Shown here in pieces: positions 8,959 through 20,131 of a stretch of 64,000 nt of DNA; the stretch's first letter is position 1, and each line of letters begins with the position of its first letter. Source of the stretch: Pseudomonadota bacterium (GTDB lineage: Bacteria > Pseudomonadota > Alphaproteobacteria > Rhizobiales > Pleomorphomonadaceae); assembly GCA_023436885.1 (NCBI GenBank), contig JAEZHI010000032.1, forward strand, positions 118,229 through 182,228, written 5' to 3'. Made by a program: the position numbers and the translations under genes. The notes under the pieces were generated by a model. The model was given only the letters and a program-made list of their open reading frames with translations, was not told where the DNA came from and did no database searches.

Positions 8959-10275
8959 ATGCGAAAACTGGTCCGAACTCTCTTCGCCGCGTTCACGGCG
9001 CTTGCGGCTCTCGCCGCGGCGGCACCGTCGAATGCCGAGATCACCATCAATATCAACGGCGGCAACGTCCAGCCGCTGCCGATCGCCATTCCGAACTTTG
9101 TCGGCAGCGCCGATACGGCCGCGGTCGGGCAGCAGATGGCGGGCGTCATCGCCGCCGACCTGCAGCGCTCCGGTCTGTTCCAGGTTCTCAATCAGGCCTC
9201 GTTCCTGGATCGGATCACCGATCCCAACGCAGTGCCCAACTTCCAGAACTGGCGCGCAATCAACGCCCAGGCTCTGGTTTCGGGCGGCATCGTCCGCGCT
9301 GCCGATGGTCGCCTGCAGGCCGACTTTCGCCTCTGGGATGTGTTCGGCGGCGCCCAGCTGGCCGGCCAGCAGTATTTCACCACACCGGAGAATTGGCGCC
9401 GCATCGCCCACATCATCGCTGACGCCATCTATGAACGGCTGACCGGCGAGAAGGGCTATTTCGATACCCGCATCGTCTTCGTCGACGAAAGCGGCCCCAA
9501 GGGCAACCGCGTCAAGCGCCTCGCCCTGATGGATCAGGACGGCGCCAATGTCCGCTTCCTGACCAACGGCAAGGATCTGGTGCTGACGCCGCGCTTCTCG
9601 CCGACATCGCAGCAGGTCACCTACATGTCCTTCGGGACCAGTGAACCGCGCGTCTACCTGCTCAATATCGAGAACGGTCAGCGCACGCTCGTCGGCAACT
9701 TCCCCAACATGACCTTCTCGCCGCGCTTCTCGCCCGACGGCAATTCGGTCGTCATGAGCCTCGAGCAGGACGGCAACGCCAACATCTACGCCATGCCGCT
9801 CGGCGGCGCCCCGGCGCGACTGACCAACACCGCAGCCATCGACACCTCGCCCTCCTATTCGCCCGACGGCTCGCGTATCGTCTTCGAAAGCGACCGTGGC
9901 GGCAACCAGCAGCTTTACGTGATGAGCGCCGGTGGCGGCGGAGCAACGCGCATCTCCTTCGGCAACGGCCGCTACAGCACGCCGGTATGGAGCCCGCGCG
10001 GCGACCTCATCGCCTTCACGCGCCAGTCCGGCAGCGGTTTTGCCATCGGCGTCATGAAGCCGGACGGCTCGGGCGAGCGCATCCTCACCGAAGGCTTCCA
10101 TAACGAAGGCCCGACCTGGGCGCCCAACGGCCGCGTCATCATGTTCTTCCGTGATTCGGGCGGTCCGAACGGTGGTCCGCAGCTCTGGTCTGTCGACCTG
10201 ACAGGCCGCAACGAACAGAAGATCCCGACTCCCAACTTTGCCTCCGACCCCGCCTGGTCGCCGTTGCTGAAGTGA
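8959..10275 (+). CDS. tolB: Tol-Pal periplasmic beta-propeller protein TolB
   Basis: Periplasmic partner of Pal. The ATG at 8959 gives 438 residues beginning with a clean signal peptide (MRKLVRTLFAAF to APSNAE); an ATG at 8926 would add 11 residues ahead of it. Residues about 30-170 form the TolB N-terminal domain. Six PD40 blades follow, with repeated FSPDG/YSPDGSRI/WSPRGDLIAF-type motifs, ending at FASDPAWSPLLK. GGAG lies 9 nt before the chosen start. Confidence 0.97.
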   Translation: MRKLVRTLFAAFTALAALAAAAPSNAEITININGGNVQPLPIAIPNFVGSADTAAVGQQMAGVIAADLQRSGLFQVLNQASFLDRITDPNAVPNFQNWRAINAQALVSGGIVRAADGRLQADFRLWDVFGGAQLAGQQYFTTPENWRRIAHIIADAIYERLTGEKGYFDTRIVFVDESGPKGNRVKRLALMDQDGANVRFLTNGKDLVLTPRFSPTSQQVTYMSFGTSEPRVYLLNIENGQRTLVGNFPNMTFSPRFSPDGNSVVMSLEQDGNANIYAMPLGGAPARLTNTAAIDTSPSYSPDGSRIVFESDRGGNQQLYVMSAGGGGATRISFGNGRYSTPVWSPRGDLIAFTRQSGSGFAIGVMKPDGSGERILTEGFHNEGPTWAPNGRVIMFFRDSGGPNGGPQLWSVDLTGRNEQKIPTPNFASDPAWSPLLK

Positions 10276-10340
10276 CGAATGAATGCGCGCCGGACACTCT
10301 TCCGGCGCGCGTTTACCATCAAAAGGCCGGGAACCCGAGT

Positions 10341-10381
10341 TTTTATGCTTCGTTAACCATGTCTCTGAACGTGCGCTTAAC
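10341..10381 (+). promoter_or_regulatory. Two tandem CtrA-like boxes upstream of pal
   Basis: TTTA-N7-TTAACC (10341-10357, continuing to TTAACCAT) and TGAA-N7-TTAACC (10365-10381) each differ by one base from TTAA-N7-TTAAC. They are spaced 24 bp apart and lie 65-105 bp before the pal start in the 169-bp tolB-pal gap. Two near-consensus sites in one short gap make a regulatory role plausible. Binding is inferred. Confidence 0.45.
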
Positions 10382-10444
10382 CAAAGCCGTTTACCAAGAC
10401 TCTCGAAACATCCGGTCAGAACGTATTCGAGGATTACCGGTATC

Positions 10445-10951
10445 ATGACGACAGCCACTAGAATTTTCAGCCGCCGCGGAGCGCTCGCTCTCGGTCTTGC
10501 CCTTCTCGCCGCCGCTTGCGCCAAGAGCCCGAGCGAGCTTGACGGCCAGCTCGCCGGCGGTGCCGGCGGCGCCGGTGCCGCGACCCCGGGCAGCGCCCAG
10601 GACTTCGTGGTCAACGTCGGCGACCGCGTCTTCTTCGACACCGATTCGACCTCGCTGAACGCCCAGGCCCAGACCACGCTCGGTCGCCAGGCCCAGTGGC
10701 TAGCCCTCTATCCGCGCTACACGGTCACCGTCGAAGGCCATGCCGACGAGCGCGGCACCCGCGAGTACAACCTCGCCCTCGGCGCCCGCCGCGCCAAGGC
10801 CGCCCAGGACTTCCTGGTTGCTCGCGGCGTTACCGCCAACCGCATCAAGACGATCTCCTACGGCAAGGAGCGCCCGGTCGCCCTCTGCGATCAGGACAGC
10901 TGCTGGGCGCAGAATCGCCGCGCCGTCACCGTGCTGAACACTGGCGGCTAA
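10445..10951 (+). CDS. pal: Peptidoglycan-associated lipoprotein Pal
   Basis: A 168-residue outer-membrane lipoprotein that ties the outer membrane to peptidoglycan and is the target of TolA/TolB. The ATG at 10445 gives a signal ending in the lipobox LAAAC (Cys25); upstream in-frame starts add 54 residues without sense. A short Gly/Ala linker precedes an OmpA-like domain (about 60-168) with VEGHADERGTREYN and GARRAKAAQ, which bind the diaminopimelate of the wall. The 169-bp gap after tolB suggests its own promoter as well as read-through. Confidence 0.97.
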   Translation: MTTATRIFSRRGALALGLALLAAACAKSPSELDGQLAGGAGGAGAATPGSAQDFVVNVGDRVFFDTDSTSLNAQAQTTLGRQAQWLALYPRYTVTVEGHADERGTREYNLALGARRAKAAQDFLVARGVTANRIKTISYGKERPVALCDQDSCWAQNRRAVTVLNTGG

Positions 10952-10986
10952 TCTAGAGCCGCAGCCGCCGCCATACCCCAGGCATG

Positions 10987-11023
10987 AAAATCCCGGACTC
11001 CTCAAAGGACTCCGGGATTTTTG
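10987..11023 (+). terminator. Terminator after pal
   Basis: A 15-bp stem with one mismatch (AAATCCCGGACTCCT against AGGACTCCGGGATTT) and a 3-nt loop is followed by TT then GTGTT. It probably separates pal from cpoB transcription. Confidence 0.75.
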
Positions 11024-11237
11024 TGTTATGGCCGCAATAACGCCGAAGTCCGGCGCTTAATCTCCGGCCAAAGGACTGAAACAACCACCGCGTTGTCAGG
11101 AAGTCCGCCCGCCGCGGTTCCCCAGGGCTTGCACTGGCTGCGGCAACATGGTCCTGTCTTCGATGAAGGCGTCCTCGGGCTGGCGGACCACCGGCTGCAC
11201 GGATGGCGCCGCAGATATGTCTGGGATGCTCGCGCTG

Positions 11238-12404
11238 ATGACCAGCCGCCTTTTTCGTCCACCAAGCCGCTTCCGCTTCGCTCTGCTCACCATTGCCGCG
11301 CTCGGAACGGCATTGACCTCCGCACCTGCATCGGCGGGGCTGTTCGGCTCCGATCCGGCACCGCCGGTCGCCGGCCAGCAGGATGCAGCGCAGCAAGCGG
11401 TCCGCATGGACAACATGGAGCAGCAGATGCGCCAGCTGAATGGCCGCATCGATGAGCTGAGCCATCAGATCGAGCAGTTGCAGAACATTTTGAAGCGCGC
11501 CCAGGAGGACAATGAGTTCCGCCTGCAGAAGCTGGAAGGCGGCAAGGGGCAGAAGCGCTCCGATGCGACCCCACCGCCCGCTTCGGTACCATCCGCTGGC
11601 ACGACAACAGCCGCTGTCGACGCACCGATGGATTCGGTCAACGGTAGCGGCACCATGCCGGCCGGATTTGGCATTGACGCGCCCAACGCGGCGGGAACAG
11701 CTCGCCCTGCCGATGACGGTTCGCTTGGAGCGCCGCCCGCCCCGCTTGGTACTCTTCCAAGCACGGTCGCTGGCGACACGGCGCCCCCGTCGGCAAGCGC
11801 CGTCGGAGGTCCGCTCGATCTTTCGGCAATCGCACGGGGTGACTTCACGCCCAATACCAATACGATTACAACGTCCGGCGGCCTCGCGGCCGCCGCCAGC
11901 CAGGACTTGGCAGGCGCGGCAGGAACCCTTGCCCCGCCGCCATCCGCCGGCACCTTGGCGCCGCCTTCGGTCGCGCCTGCCGCGCCCCAGCAGATGGCCT
12001 CCGTCGCGCCGGCCGCCGTTGACCCGGGGGCCGACTATGACCGCGCCTACTCCTCGATCGTCAGCGGCAACTATGCGGCGGCGGAAACCGGCTTCAAGAA
12101 GTTCCTGACCGACTTCCCGGGTGACCCGCGCGCTGCCGACGCGCAGTATTGGCTGGGCGAGAGCTATTTCTCGCGCCACCAGTATCGCGACGCCGCCACC
12201 TCCTACCTTGCCACCTACAAGAACCATCCGACGAGCCAGAAGGCCCCCGACAGCCTGTTCAAGCTCGGCCTCTCGCTGGAAGGTCTTGGCGAGACGAGCG
12301 CTGCTTGCGCCACCTATGGCGAGCTGACCAAGAAGTTTCCCAAGGCGCAGTCCGGTCTGGTCTCGCGCGTGGCAACACAGAAGCAGAAGCTCGGCTGCAG
12401 CTGA
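11238..12404 (+). CDS. cpoB: Cell division coordinator CpoB (YbgF)
   Basis: Periplasmic Tol-associated protein that coordinates wall synthesis with outer-membrane constriction. The start is uncertain: in-frame ATGs at 11148, 11217, 11226 and 11238 exist. 11238 is chosen because the protein then opens with a basic segment and hydrophobic core ending in SAPASAG. There is a coiled-coil trimerisation segment at about residues 55-95 (MEQQMRQLNGRIDELSHQIE). A long Ala/Pro-rich linker follows. The C-terminal TPR domain covers the last 120 residues (ADAQYWLGESYFSRHQYRDA). tilS starts 1 nt after the stop. Confidence 0.9.
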   Translation: MTSRLFRPPSRFRFALLTIAALGTALTSAPASAGLFGSDPAPPVAGQQDAAQQAVRMDNMEQQMRQLNGRIDELSHQIEQLQNILKRAQEDNEFRLQKLEGGKGQKRSDATPPPASVPSAGTTTAAVDAPMDSVNGSGTMPAGFGIDAPNAAGTARPADDGSLGAPPAPLGTLPSTVAGDTAPPSASAVGGPLDLSAIARGDFTPNTNTITTSGGLAAAASQDLAGAAGTLAPPPSAGTLAPPSVAPAAPQQMASVAPAAVDPGADYDRAYSSIVSGNYAAAETGFKKFLTDFPGDPRAADAQYWLGESYFSRHQYRDAATSYLATYKNHPTSQKAPDSLFKLGLSLEGLGETSAACATYGELTKKFPKAQSGLVSRVATQKQKLGCS

Positions 12405-12405
12405 C

Positions 12406-13713
12406 ATGAACCACCGCCTTGCCTCGCCTGACCATGCTTCGGCGAAGCTGCGCGATCGTCTTTTTTCTCCGCTGGCCGGTCTGTGCCGTGTGGGCGTTGC
12501 GGTTTCCGGAGGTCCTGACTCGACGGCGTTGCTCGTCCTTTTGGATCTTTGGACGCGCGAAAGTCCGGCTGCTCCGAATCTTTATGTGTTGACCGTCGAT
12601 CATGGTCTGAGGCGCGAAGCCTCCCACGAAGCCGACGCAGTCGTTGCACTTGGCAAAAGCCTCGGCCACCAAGCACAAAAGCTCGTCTGGCGCCACGAAG
12701 GCCCGCCACCCAAAAGCGATATCCAAGCCCAGGCTCGTACAGCCCGATACCATCTCCTCGTTCAAGCCGCCCGACAGCATGAGCTGGAAGCTGTTCTCCT
12801 CGCCCATACCCGTGACGATCAGGCCGAAACGCTTCTGATGCATCTCGCGCGCGGCTCCGGTGTTGCGGGCCTCGCGGGCATCCCGTCCGAACGCATGATC
12901 GATGGTGTTCGATTCCTGCGGCCGCTGCTGGACGTGACCAAGTCGGAGCTTCTTGCCGTCGTCGAAGAAACTGGCGTTCCCTATGTCAATGACCCATCGA
13001 ACACCTCGGACCGCTACACTCGGGTCCGCTTTCGCAAGGCACTGCCAGCACTCGCCGATCTCGGCCTGACCGCCGAGCGCCTGGCCGGAACCGCGCAACG
13101 CATGGCGCGCGCCGAGGCCGCCCTGCGATCGATGACCGACGACCTCATCGCGCGGGCAGCCCAGGATCATGGCGGCGTCTGGTCGGTTGACAACACAGCC
13201 CTGGCAACAGCTCCCGACGAAATCGGGCTTCGTCTCCTTGTGCGGCTGATCCGCTGCATCCGCCCGTCCGACTATCCGCCGCGCGCCGACGCACCGGAGG
13301 CATGGTACGCCGCCTTCCGCGCCGGCAATGCCCCTCGCCGCGCCACCATGGCCGGAATAGTCCTGCATCTCCGCCATGATCGCCTCTGGCTTTACGCTGA
13401 GGCCGGACGCACCGGTTTTCCCGAAGTCGTCGTCACTACCGACGGCGATCATGTTTGGGACGGCCGCTTCAAGCTTTCGATCAGCGGAGCCGGCAATCAT
13501 CCGCTGGTGATCGGCCCACGTGGCGCCGGCGAACGCAAGACCGACATGCCGGCGGCTGCCGTTGCCAGCCTTCCAGCCGTCAAAACCGTGGATGGCAGCG
13601 ATCTACCGGCAGGATTGGCAACGATAATCCGAACAATCGGCTCCGAATTTGCCGTTGCGGACGAGGATTGCCGGCCTGCCGCTTGGCAAGGCAACACCGA
13701 CAACCTATCTTAA
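12406..13713 (+). CDS. tilS: tRNA(Ile) lysidine synthetase TilS
   Basis: Modifies C34 of the CAU-anticodon tRNA-Ile to lysidine, which changes both its amino-acid identity and its codon reading; essential. The 435-residue protein has the PP-loop VSGGPDSTA at about residue 32 and the family motifs VDHGLRREAS, AHTRDDQAETLLMHLARGSG and PSNTSDRYTRVRFR. It lies between cpoB and ftsH as in other Hyphomicrobiales. The start at 12406 follows the cpoB stop directly. Confidence 0.95.
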   Translation: MNHRLASPDHASAKLRDRLFSPLAGLCRVGVAVSGGPDSTALLVLLDLWTRESPAAPNLYVLTVDHGLRREASHEADAVVALGKSLGHQAQKLVWRHEGPPPKSDIQAQARTARYHLLVQAARQHELEAVLLAHTRDDQAETLLMHLARGSGVAGLAGIPSERMIDGVRFLRPLLDVTKSELLAVVEETGVPYVNDPSNTSDRYTRVRFRKALPALADLGLTAERLAGTAQRMARAEAALRSMTDDLIARAAQDHGGVWSVDNTALATAPDEIGLRLLVRLIRCIRPSDYPPRADAPEAWYAAFRAGNAPRRATMAGIVLHLRHDRLWLYAEAGRTGFPEVVVTTDGDHVWDGRFKLSISGAGNHPLVIGPRGAGERKTDMPAAAVASLPAVKTVDGSDLPAGLATIIRTIGSEFAVADEDCRPAAWQGNTDNLS

Positions 13714-13795
13714 CCCGACATGGGTTAGGGTGATAAGGGCCGGTCCCGCTCACCCGGCCCTTCCCGCATCGCGCGATGCGCCTCAAAGGTCGACG

Positions 13796-15718
<1,923 letters not shown>

Positions 15719-15751
15719 GCGGCGCCTGCACGCGACAACGACAGGAAATGC

Positions 15752-15787
15752 AAAAAGGCACCGAAACGATTTCGGTGCCTTTTTTTT
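15752..15787 (+). terminator. Strong terminator after ftsH
   Basis: AAAAAGGCACCGAAA and TTTCGGTGCCTTTTT form a perfect 15-bp stem with the 3-nt loop CGA and run into an uninterrupted T tract to 15787. The A-rich left arm means it could also act for the convergent TPR gene. Confidence 0.92.
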
Positions 15788-15881
15788 GTCGTTGCCGATA
15801 TTGGTCGGACCGCGACGCACGCAAAAGAAACGGCCGCCGAACTGGCGACCGCTCAAACTTTCCGAGGCTCAGTCGTCAGTG

Positions 15882-16724
15882 TCAGCCCTGTGCCTCAGGC
15901 GACTGCAGAGCCTCACGGGCCGGCCCGTAGCCAGGCTTCAGTACCATGGCTCTGTTGATCGAGTCGCGACCGTGCTGGACGTCGCCCGTACGAATCTGCG
16001 CAATGCCGAGGTTGGTCCAGAACTCGGCCGACTGCTTGTTGCGATTGACGGCCGCCGCGAAGTCCTGCAACGCGTCCTTGTTCTTGCCGATCTGCAGACG
16101 ACTGAGGCCACGCGCATTGTAGGGCTCGGAAGCGTTGGCATCGAGCGCAATGGCGGCATCGAGATCGGCGATGGCACGAACGTGGTTGCCCCGGCTCTGA
16201 TAGATCAGTGCCCTGTTGTAGTAGGCCTTGGCGTCGGACGTATTGAGGTTGACCGCCTGATCGAAGTCAGCCATGGCAAGATCGAGCTGGCCCGACTGAC
16301 GATACAGGATGCCACGCCCCAGATAGGCCGGCTGATAGGTGGCATTGAGCGTGATCGCCTGATTGTAATCGGCGAGCGCCGCCTGCGGCTGATTGAGCTG
16401 GCGATAAATCAGAGCGCGATTATTGTAGGCCTGCGAGAAACCGGGGTTCAGCTGGATCGCCATGGTGAAGTCGGCGAGCGCTGCCTGAAACTGACCGGCC
16501 TGTCCATAAGCCGAACCGCGCACGTTATAGTTCACCGGGTTCTGCGGATCGCGCTGGATCGCCGCCGTCAGCGAGCCGATGTTGGCTGTCGAACCGGCGT
16601 TGGGATCGACGATCCAAGTCGGCTCGTTCGTCGTGCCGGACGTCGTGCAGGCCGAAGCCAGAAGGCCGAGGGCGAGAGCACCCGTGAGACCGCGAAGAGC
16701 CGAAGACGTCGCAATGAACCGCAT
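15882..16724 (-). CDS. TPR-repeat lipoprotein
   Basis: A 280-residue lipoprotein. The ATG at 16724 has AAGGGATGG upstream and yields a signal ending in a lipobox (LLASAC) with Cys at about residue 26; the longer in-frame start at 16802 does not. Five to six TPR motifs run through residues about 50-260 with the repeated A/YNxRAxxY pattern (AYNNRALIYRQLNQ, AYYNRALIYQSRGN, PYNARGLSRLQ). It resembles NlpI-like and Rhizobiales periplasmic TPR lipoproteins, which scaffold wall or envelope proteins. Partner unknown. It follows rpsU on the same strand, beyond a terminator. Confidence 0.85.
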   Translation of the reverse strand: MRFIATSSALRGLTGALALGLLASACTTSGTTNEPTWIVDPNAGSTANIGSLTAAIQRDPQNPVNYNVRGSAYGQAGQFQAALADFTMAIQLNPGFSQAYNNRALIYRQLNQPQAALADYNQAITLNATYQPAYLGRGILYRQSGQLDLAMADFDQAVNLNTSDAKAYYNRALIYQSRGNHVRAIADLDAAIALDANASEPYNARGLSRLQIGKNKDALQDFAAAVNRNKQSAEFWTNLGIAQIRTGDVQHGRDSINRAMVLKPGYGPAREALQSPEAQG

Positions 16725-16854
16725 CAATCCATCCCTTTCAGGCATTACCGGACAAGCCGGACCGGCGGGCACCCTTGCTCGGCGCTGTCGTCCGTGCAGC
16801 AAACCATCTACCAGGGGCGTTACTCGCCACCGCTAGACAAGACAGCCGGACATA

Positions 16855-16889
16855 ACAAAAGAGACGGTCGACTCGCGTGACCGTCCCTC
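16855..16889 (-). terminator. Terminator after rpsU
   Basis: Read on the minus strand, GAG-GACGGTC and GACCGTCTC pair with one bulge and are followed by TTTTG. It lies about 40 nt after the rpsU stop. Confidence 0.7.
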
Positions 16890-16929
16890 GACTTCGACAA
16901 ACACCATCGGGCGACGGAGCCCGCATAAT

Positions 16930-17157
16930 TTAGTGGGTGCGGCCCTTGACCGACACAAGACCCTCGCGCTGGGCACGCTTGCGGGCCAGCTTGCGCGAAC
17001 GACGCACAGCCTCGGCCTTCTCGCGAGCCTTCTTCTCCGACGGCTTCTCGTAGTGGCCGCGCAGCTTCATCTCGCGGAAAATGCCTTCGCGCTGCATCTT
17101 CTTCTTCAGCGCCTTGAGAGCCTGGTCGACGTTGTTGTCGCGAACGAGTACCTGCAC
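16930..17157 (-). CDS. rpsU: 30S ribosomal protein bS21
   Basis: A 75-residue basic protein beginning MQVLVRDNNVDQALKALKKK, the alphaproteobacterial bS21 signature, with REMKLRGHYEKPSEKKARE following and a basic tail. It helps initiate translation on the 30S subunit near the anti-Shine-Dalgarno. The start is GTG (complement of CAC at 17155-17157). No other gene is coupled to it. Confidence 0.97.
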   Translation of the reverse strand: MQVLVRDNNVDQALKALKKKMQREGIFREMKLRGHYEKPSEKKAREKAEAVRRSRKLARKRAQREGLVSVKGRTH

Positions 17158-17556
17158 GCCTGTTCTTCCCGTGGTCGGTCACCGTGAAACCCATCTTGCC
17201 GGGGCGGATACACCCGCGGCTTCGCGTCTCAGGCGACATGATGATTCCAATCTCGCGAGAATGAGCAATTCCCGCCGCAGCACGCGAAGGCGCCGCAAGA
17301 GTGGTGGTTCTCTAGCAAATCGTCGGGACCCTGTCCACTACAGATCGGCGGAAGAAGCCGGAAAATCTATCGGCCGGTAGCTCCCGAACCCAGCCGGCAA
17401 CCCCAAAGCCACAGCTAAGCCGTCTTATTCGACGAGTAGATCATGCTTAACGCATTTTCGCCAAGATGGTCGGCATGGGATTTGCGAATGTGAGATCGGG
17501 TCAGAATAGCTGACCTGGCCTCGTTTCGAAGCGTCCGCATTGGGATCGCCCTTATC
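17158..17556. other. Intergenic region between divergent rpsU and the amidotransferase
   Basis: About 400 bp that must hold both promoters. Short open frames here lack ribosome-binding sites and recognisable sequence. No repeat or hairpin of note was seen. Confidence 0.4.
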
Positions 17557-18360
17557 ATGTGCCGTTGGCTCGCTTATTCTGGTCGTCCGATTTTCCTGGA
17601 TACCCTGGTTTCCAAACCCTGCCATTCGCTGATTCACCAGAGCCAATCGGCCACCGAGTGCCTCGCGGCCACGAATGGTGACGGTTTCGGCCTTGGTTGG
17701 TACGGCGCCTGGGACGAGCCCGGTCTGTTCCGCGATGCCATGCCTGCCTGGAATGACGACAATCTGAAGAGCCTGACGCATCAGATTTCATCACCGCTGT
17801 TCTTCGCCCACGTCCGCGCCTCTACCGGAACGCCGACAACGCGAGTCAATTGCCACCCTTTTGCCAGCGGACGCTGGATGTTCATGCACAACGGACAGGT
17901 CGGCGGCTGGGACAGGATTCGCCGTCGCCTTGAGGCGCGCCTGTCGGACACTCGTTATCACGAGCGGCGTGGCTCCACTGACTCCGAGGTGCTGTTCCTG
18001 CTGCTCGACGCCGAAGATCTCGATGCCGACCCGATCGCCGCCATGCGGTCGATGCTCGCCGACACGCGGCGCGCCATGGTCGACGCGGGCGTTGATGAGC
18101 CCCTGCGCCTGACCGCCGCGCTGTCCGATGGCGAGGCCCTTCACGCCTTCCGCTATTCGTCCGATGACAAACCGCCAAGCCTTTACTGGCGCCACGGCGA
18201 TGACGGCATCACCGTGGTCTCCGAGCCGATCGACGCGGCCCACGATCAGTGGACGGCCGTGGCACCCAATACGGTTCTGACCGTCGAACCCGGCGGCCGC
18301 GTCAGCCTCGAAAGCTTCGAGGTGGAACTCGACCGTCGATTTGCCACGCGGATCGCCTGA
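17557..18360 (+). CDS. Class II glutamine amidotransferase (YafJ-like)
   Basis: A 267-residue N-terminal-nucleophile hydrolase. Cys2 directly after the initiator Met (MCRWLAYSG) is the expected catalytic residue, exposed after Met removal. NGDGFGLGWYG, FAHVRAST and MFMHNGQVGGW are the conserved amidotransferase motifs that bind glutamine. It is a stand-alone glutaminase domain of the YafJ/EgtC group; no synthetase partner is adjacent, so the acceptor is unknown. It is convergent with purK, 20 bp apart. Confidence 0.9.
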   Translation: MCRWLAYSGRPIFLDTLVSKPCHSLIHQSQSATECLAATNGDGFGLGWYGAWDEPGLFRDAMPAWNDDNLKSLTHQISSPLFFAHVRASTGTPTTRVNCHPFASGRWMFMHNGQVGGWDRIRRRLEARLSDTRYHERRGSTDSEVLFLLLDAEDLDADPIAAMRSMLADTRRAMVDAGVDEPLRLTAALSDGEALHAFRYSSDDKPPSLYWRHGDDGITVVSEPIDAAHDQWTAVAPNTVLTVEPGGRVSLESFEVELDRRFATRIA

Positions 18361-18380
18361 CGCGCCTTGTTGGGGTGGTC

Positions 18381-19460
18381 TCAGCCGACCCTGTTGACAT
18401 GGCCCATCTTGCGACCCGGGCGGCTCTCCGCCTTGCCATAGAGATGAAGCCGGGCTCTAGGGTCGGCCGTGATCGTGGCCCAGGCATCCGCCTCGGCGCC
18501 GATCAGGTTTTCCATGACGGTGGGCGCAATGGTCTCGACCGAACCGATCGGCCAGCCGGCGATCGCCCGAACATGGTTTTCGAACTGCGAAGTCACGGCG
18601 CCGTCTTCTGTCCAGTGACCGGAGTTATGGACACGCGGCGCAATCTCGTTGACGACCAGCCGCTCGCCCTTCTCATCACGCACCACGAACAACTCGACGC
18701 CGAGGACCCCGACATAATCGAGCGCATCGGCAATCTGGCGCCCCAACCCGACAGCCGCGGCAGCCGTCTCGGCACTCACCCGCGCAGGAACCCGCGTTTC
18801 CTTGAGGATATGGTTGGCATGTGAGTTCTCGCCGATGTCATAGACGGCCGCCGATCCATCGGCACCGCGCACCACGATGGCAGATACCTCGAGGGCGAAG
18901 GGCACCAGCGCTTCGAGGATAAGATCACCACCGCCGAGTTCGTTGACGGCAGCCACGAGGGCTTCGCGACTCTCGACCTTGCGCTGCCCCTTGCCGTCAT
19001 AGCCAAAGCGGCGAGTCTTGACGATCGCCGGCAGCCCGGTCACGGCGACCGCCGCATCGATACCGGAGACACTGTCGATCGGCGCGAAGGCCGCCACCTC
19101 GGCGCCAGCCCTCCTGAGGAAGTTCTTCTCGACGAGCCGATCCTGGGACGTGGCTAGCGCCAGAGCACCCGGCCGCAACAAGGTCCGCCCGGCAATCACC
19201 TCCGCCGCGCGTGCCGGAACATTCTCGAATTCATAGCTGACGACGTCGCAACGTTCGGCAAAGGCCGAAAGCGCTGCCTCATCGTCGTAAGCAGCAATCG
19301 TATGTGCCTTGGCGACATCGAATGCCGGACTCTCCGGATCGGGGCAATAGACATGGACGGAAAGACCGAGCCGAGCAGCGGCAAGCGCCATCATGCGCCC
19401 AAGCTGACCACCGCCGAGCATGCCGATAACCGAACCGGGGGGAAGCATCTCAGGCGCCAT
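18381..19460 (-). CDS. purK: N5-carboxyaminoimidazole ribonucleotide synthase PurK
   Basis: ATP-grasp enzyme that carboxylates AIR in purine synthesis. It has 359 residues from the ATG at 19460, which overlaps the end of purE by 11 nt; a further upstream in-frame start lies inside purE and is rejected. Motifs include MLGGGQLGRMM at the N-terminus, YEFENVP, KTRRFGYDGKGQ and the ATP-grasp EIAPRVHNSGHWT. Overlap and order show a purEK operon. Confidence 0.97.
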   Translation of the reverse strand: MAPEMLPPGSVIGMLGGGQLGRMMALAAARLGLSVHVYCPDPESPAFDVAKAHTIAAYDDEAALSAFAERCDVVSYEFENVPARAAEVIAGRTLLRPGALALATSQDRLVEKNFLRRAGAEVAAFAPIDSVSGIDAAVAVTGLPAIVKTRRFGYDGKGQRKVESREALVAAVNELGGGDLILEALVPFALEVSAIVVRGADGSAAVYDIGENSHANHILKETRVPARVSAETAAAAVGLGRQIADALDYVGVLGVELFVVRDEKGERLVVNEIAPRVHNSGHWTEDGAVTSQFENHVRAIAGWPIGSVETIAPTVMENLIGAEADAWATITADPRARLHLYGKAESRPGRKMGHVNRVG

Positions 19461-19944
19461 CGACGGGCTCCTCGGCAACAGCGGCCGTCTGGCGGGCGCG
19501 AAAATCATCGAGCCGGCCAGCCAGCGCCGCGTCCGACAACGCCAGAATGCTCGCGGCAAGCAGGGCGGCATTGATGGCGCCCGCCTTGCCGATCGCGAGA
19601 GTTCCCACCGGAACGCCCCCTGGCATCTGCACGATGGACAAGAGGCTGTCCTGCCCCTTGAGCGCATGACTTTCGACGGGAACGCCCAACACGGGCAAGG
19701 GCGTCAGGGCAGCCACCATCCCCGGAAGATGCGCCGCACCACCGGCACCGGCGATGATCACCTTGAAACCATCATCGCGTGCGCCCTTTGCGAAGGCGAA
19801 CATGCGATCCGGTGTGCGATGGGCGGAAACGATCTTCGCCACATGCGGCACGCTCAAGGCGTCCAGCGTATCGGCGGCGTGTTTCATGGTGGCCCAGTCG
19901 GACTGGCTCCCCATGATGATGGCGACGGGCGGCTTATCGATCAT
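19450..19944 (-). CDS. purE: N5-CAIR mutase PurE
   Basis: Converts N5-CAIR to CAIR, the step after PurK. It has 164 residues from the ATG at 19944 with MGSQSDWATM, VSAHRTPDRM and GAGGAAHLPGM, all class I PurE signatures. An in-frame start at 20064 adds 40 unrelated residues and was not used. The stop lies inside the purK start region, so the two are translationally coupled. Confidence 0.97.
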   Translation of the reverse strand: MIDKPPVAIIMGSQSDWATMKHAADTLDALSVPHVAKIVSAHRTPDRMFAFAKGARDDGFKVIIAGAGGAAHLPGMVAALTPLPVLGVPVESHALKGQDSLLSIVQMPGGVPVGTLAIGKAGAINAALLAASILALSDAALAGRLDDFRARQTAAVAEEPVDGA

Positions 19945-20131
19945 CTCAGCAAATCCCCGGCTCGCGGCGCAGTGCTCATGGCGGTAGGGGAAATAACGAT
20001 GGCTTGCAAGCCTCCGACGCCCACTTAAAGCCTCAAAATCAGCCTTTACCGCCCAGACGATCAAGTCCGACCCGAATTCGAGCGCACGTATCTGGAAGCA
20101 AACACGACAAAGCCGCAGAGGCTTGCCAGCG

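Noticed and set aside
8854..10677. 607-codon minus-strand open frame opposite tolB and pal
   Set aside because: Shadow of two highly conserved plus-strand genes; no motif or ribosome-binding site.
10953..12407. 484-codon minus-strand open frame
   Set aside because: Antisense to cpoB; low-complexity Arg/Gly composition typical of shadows.
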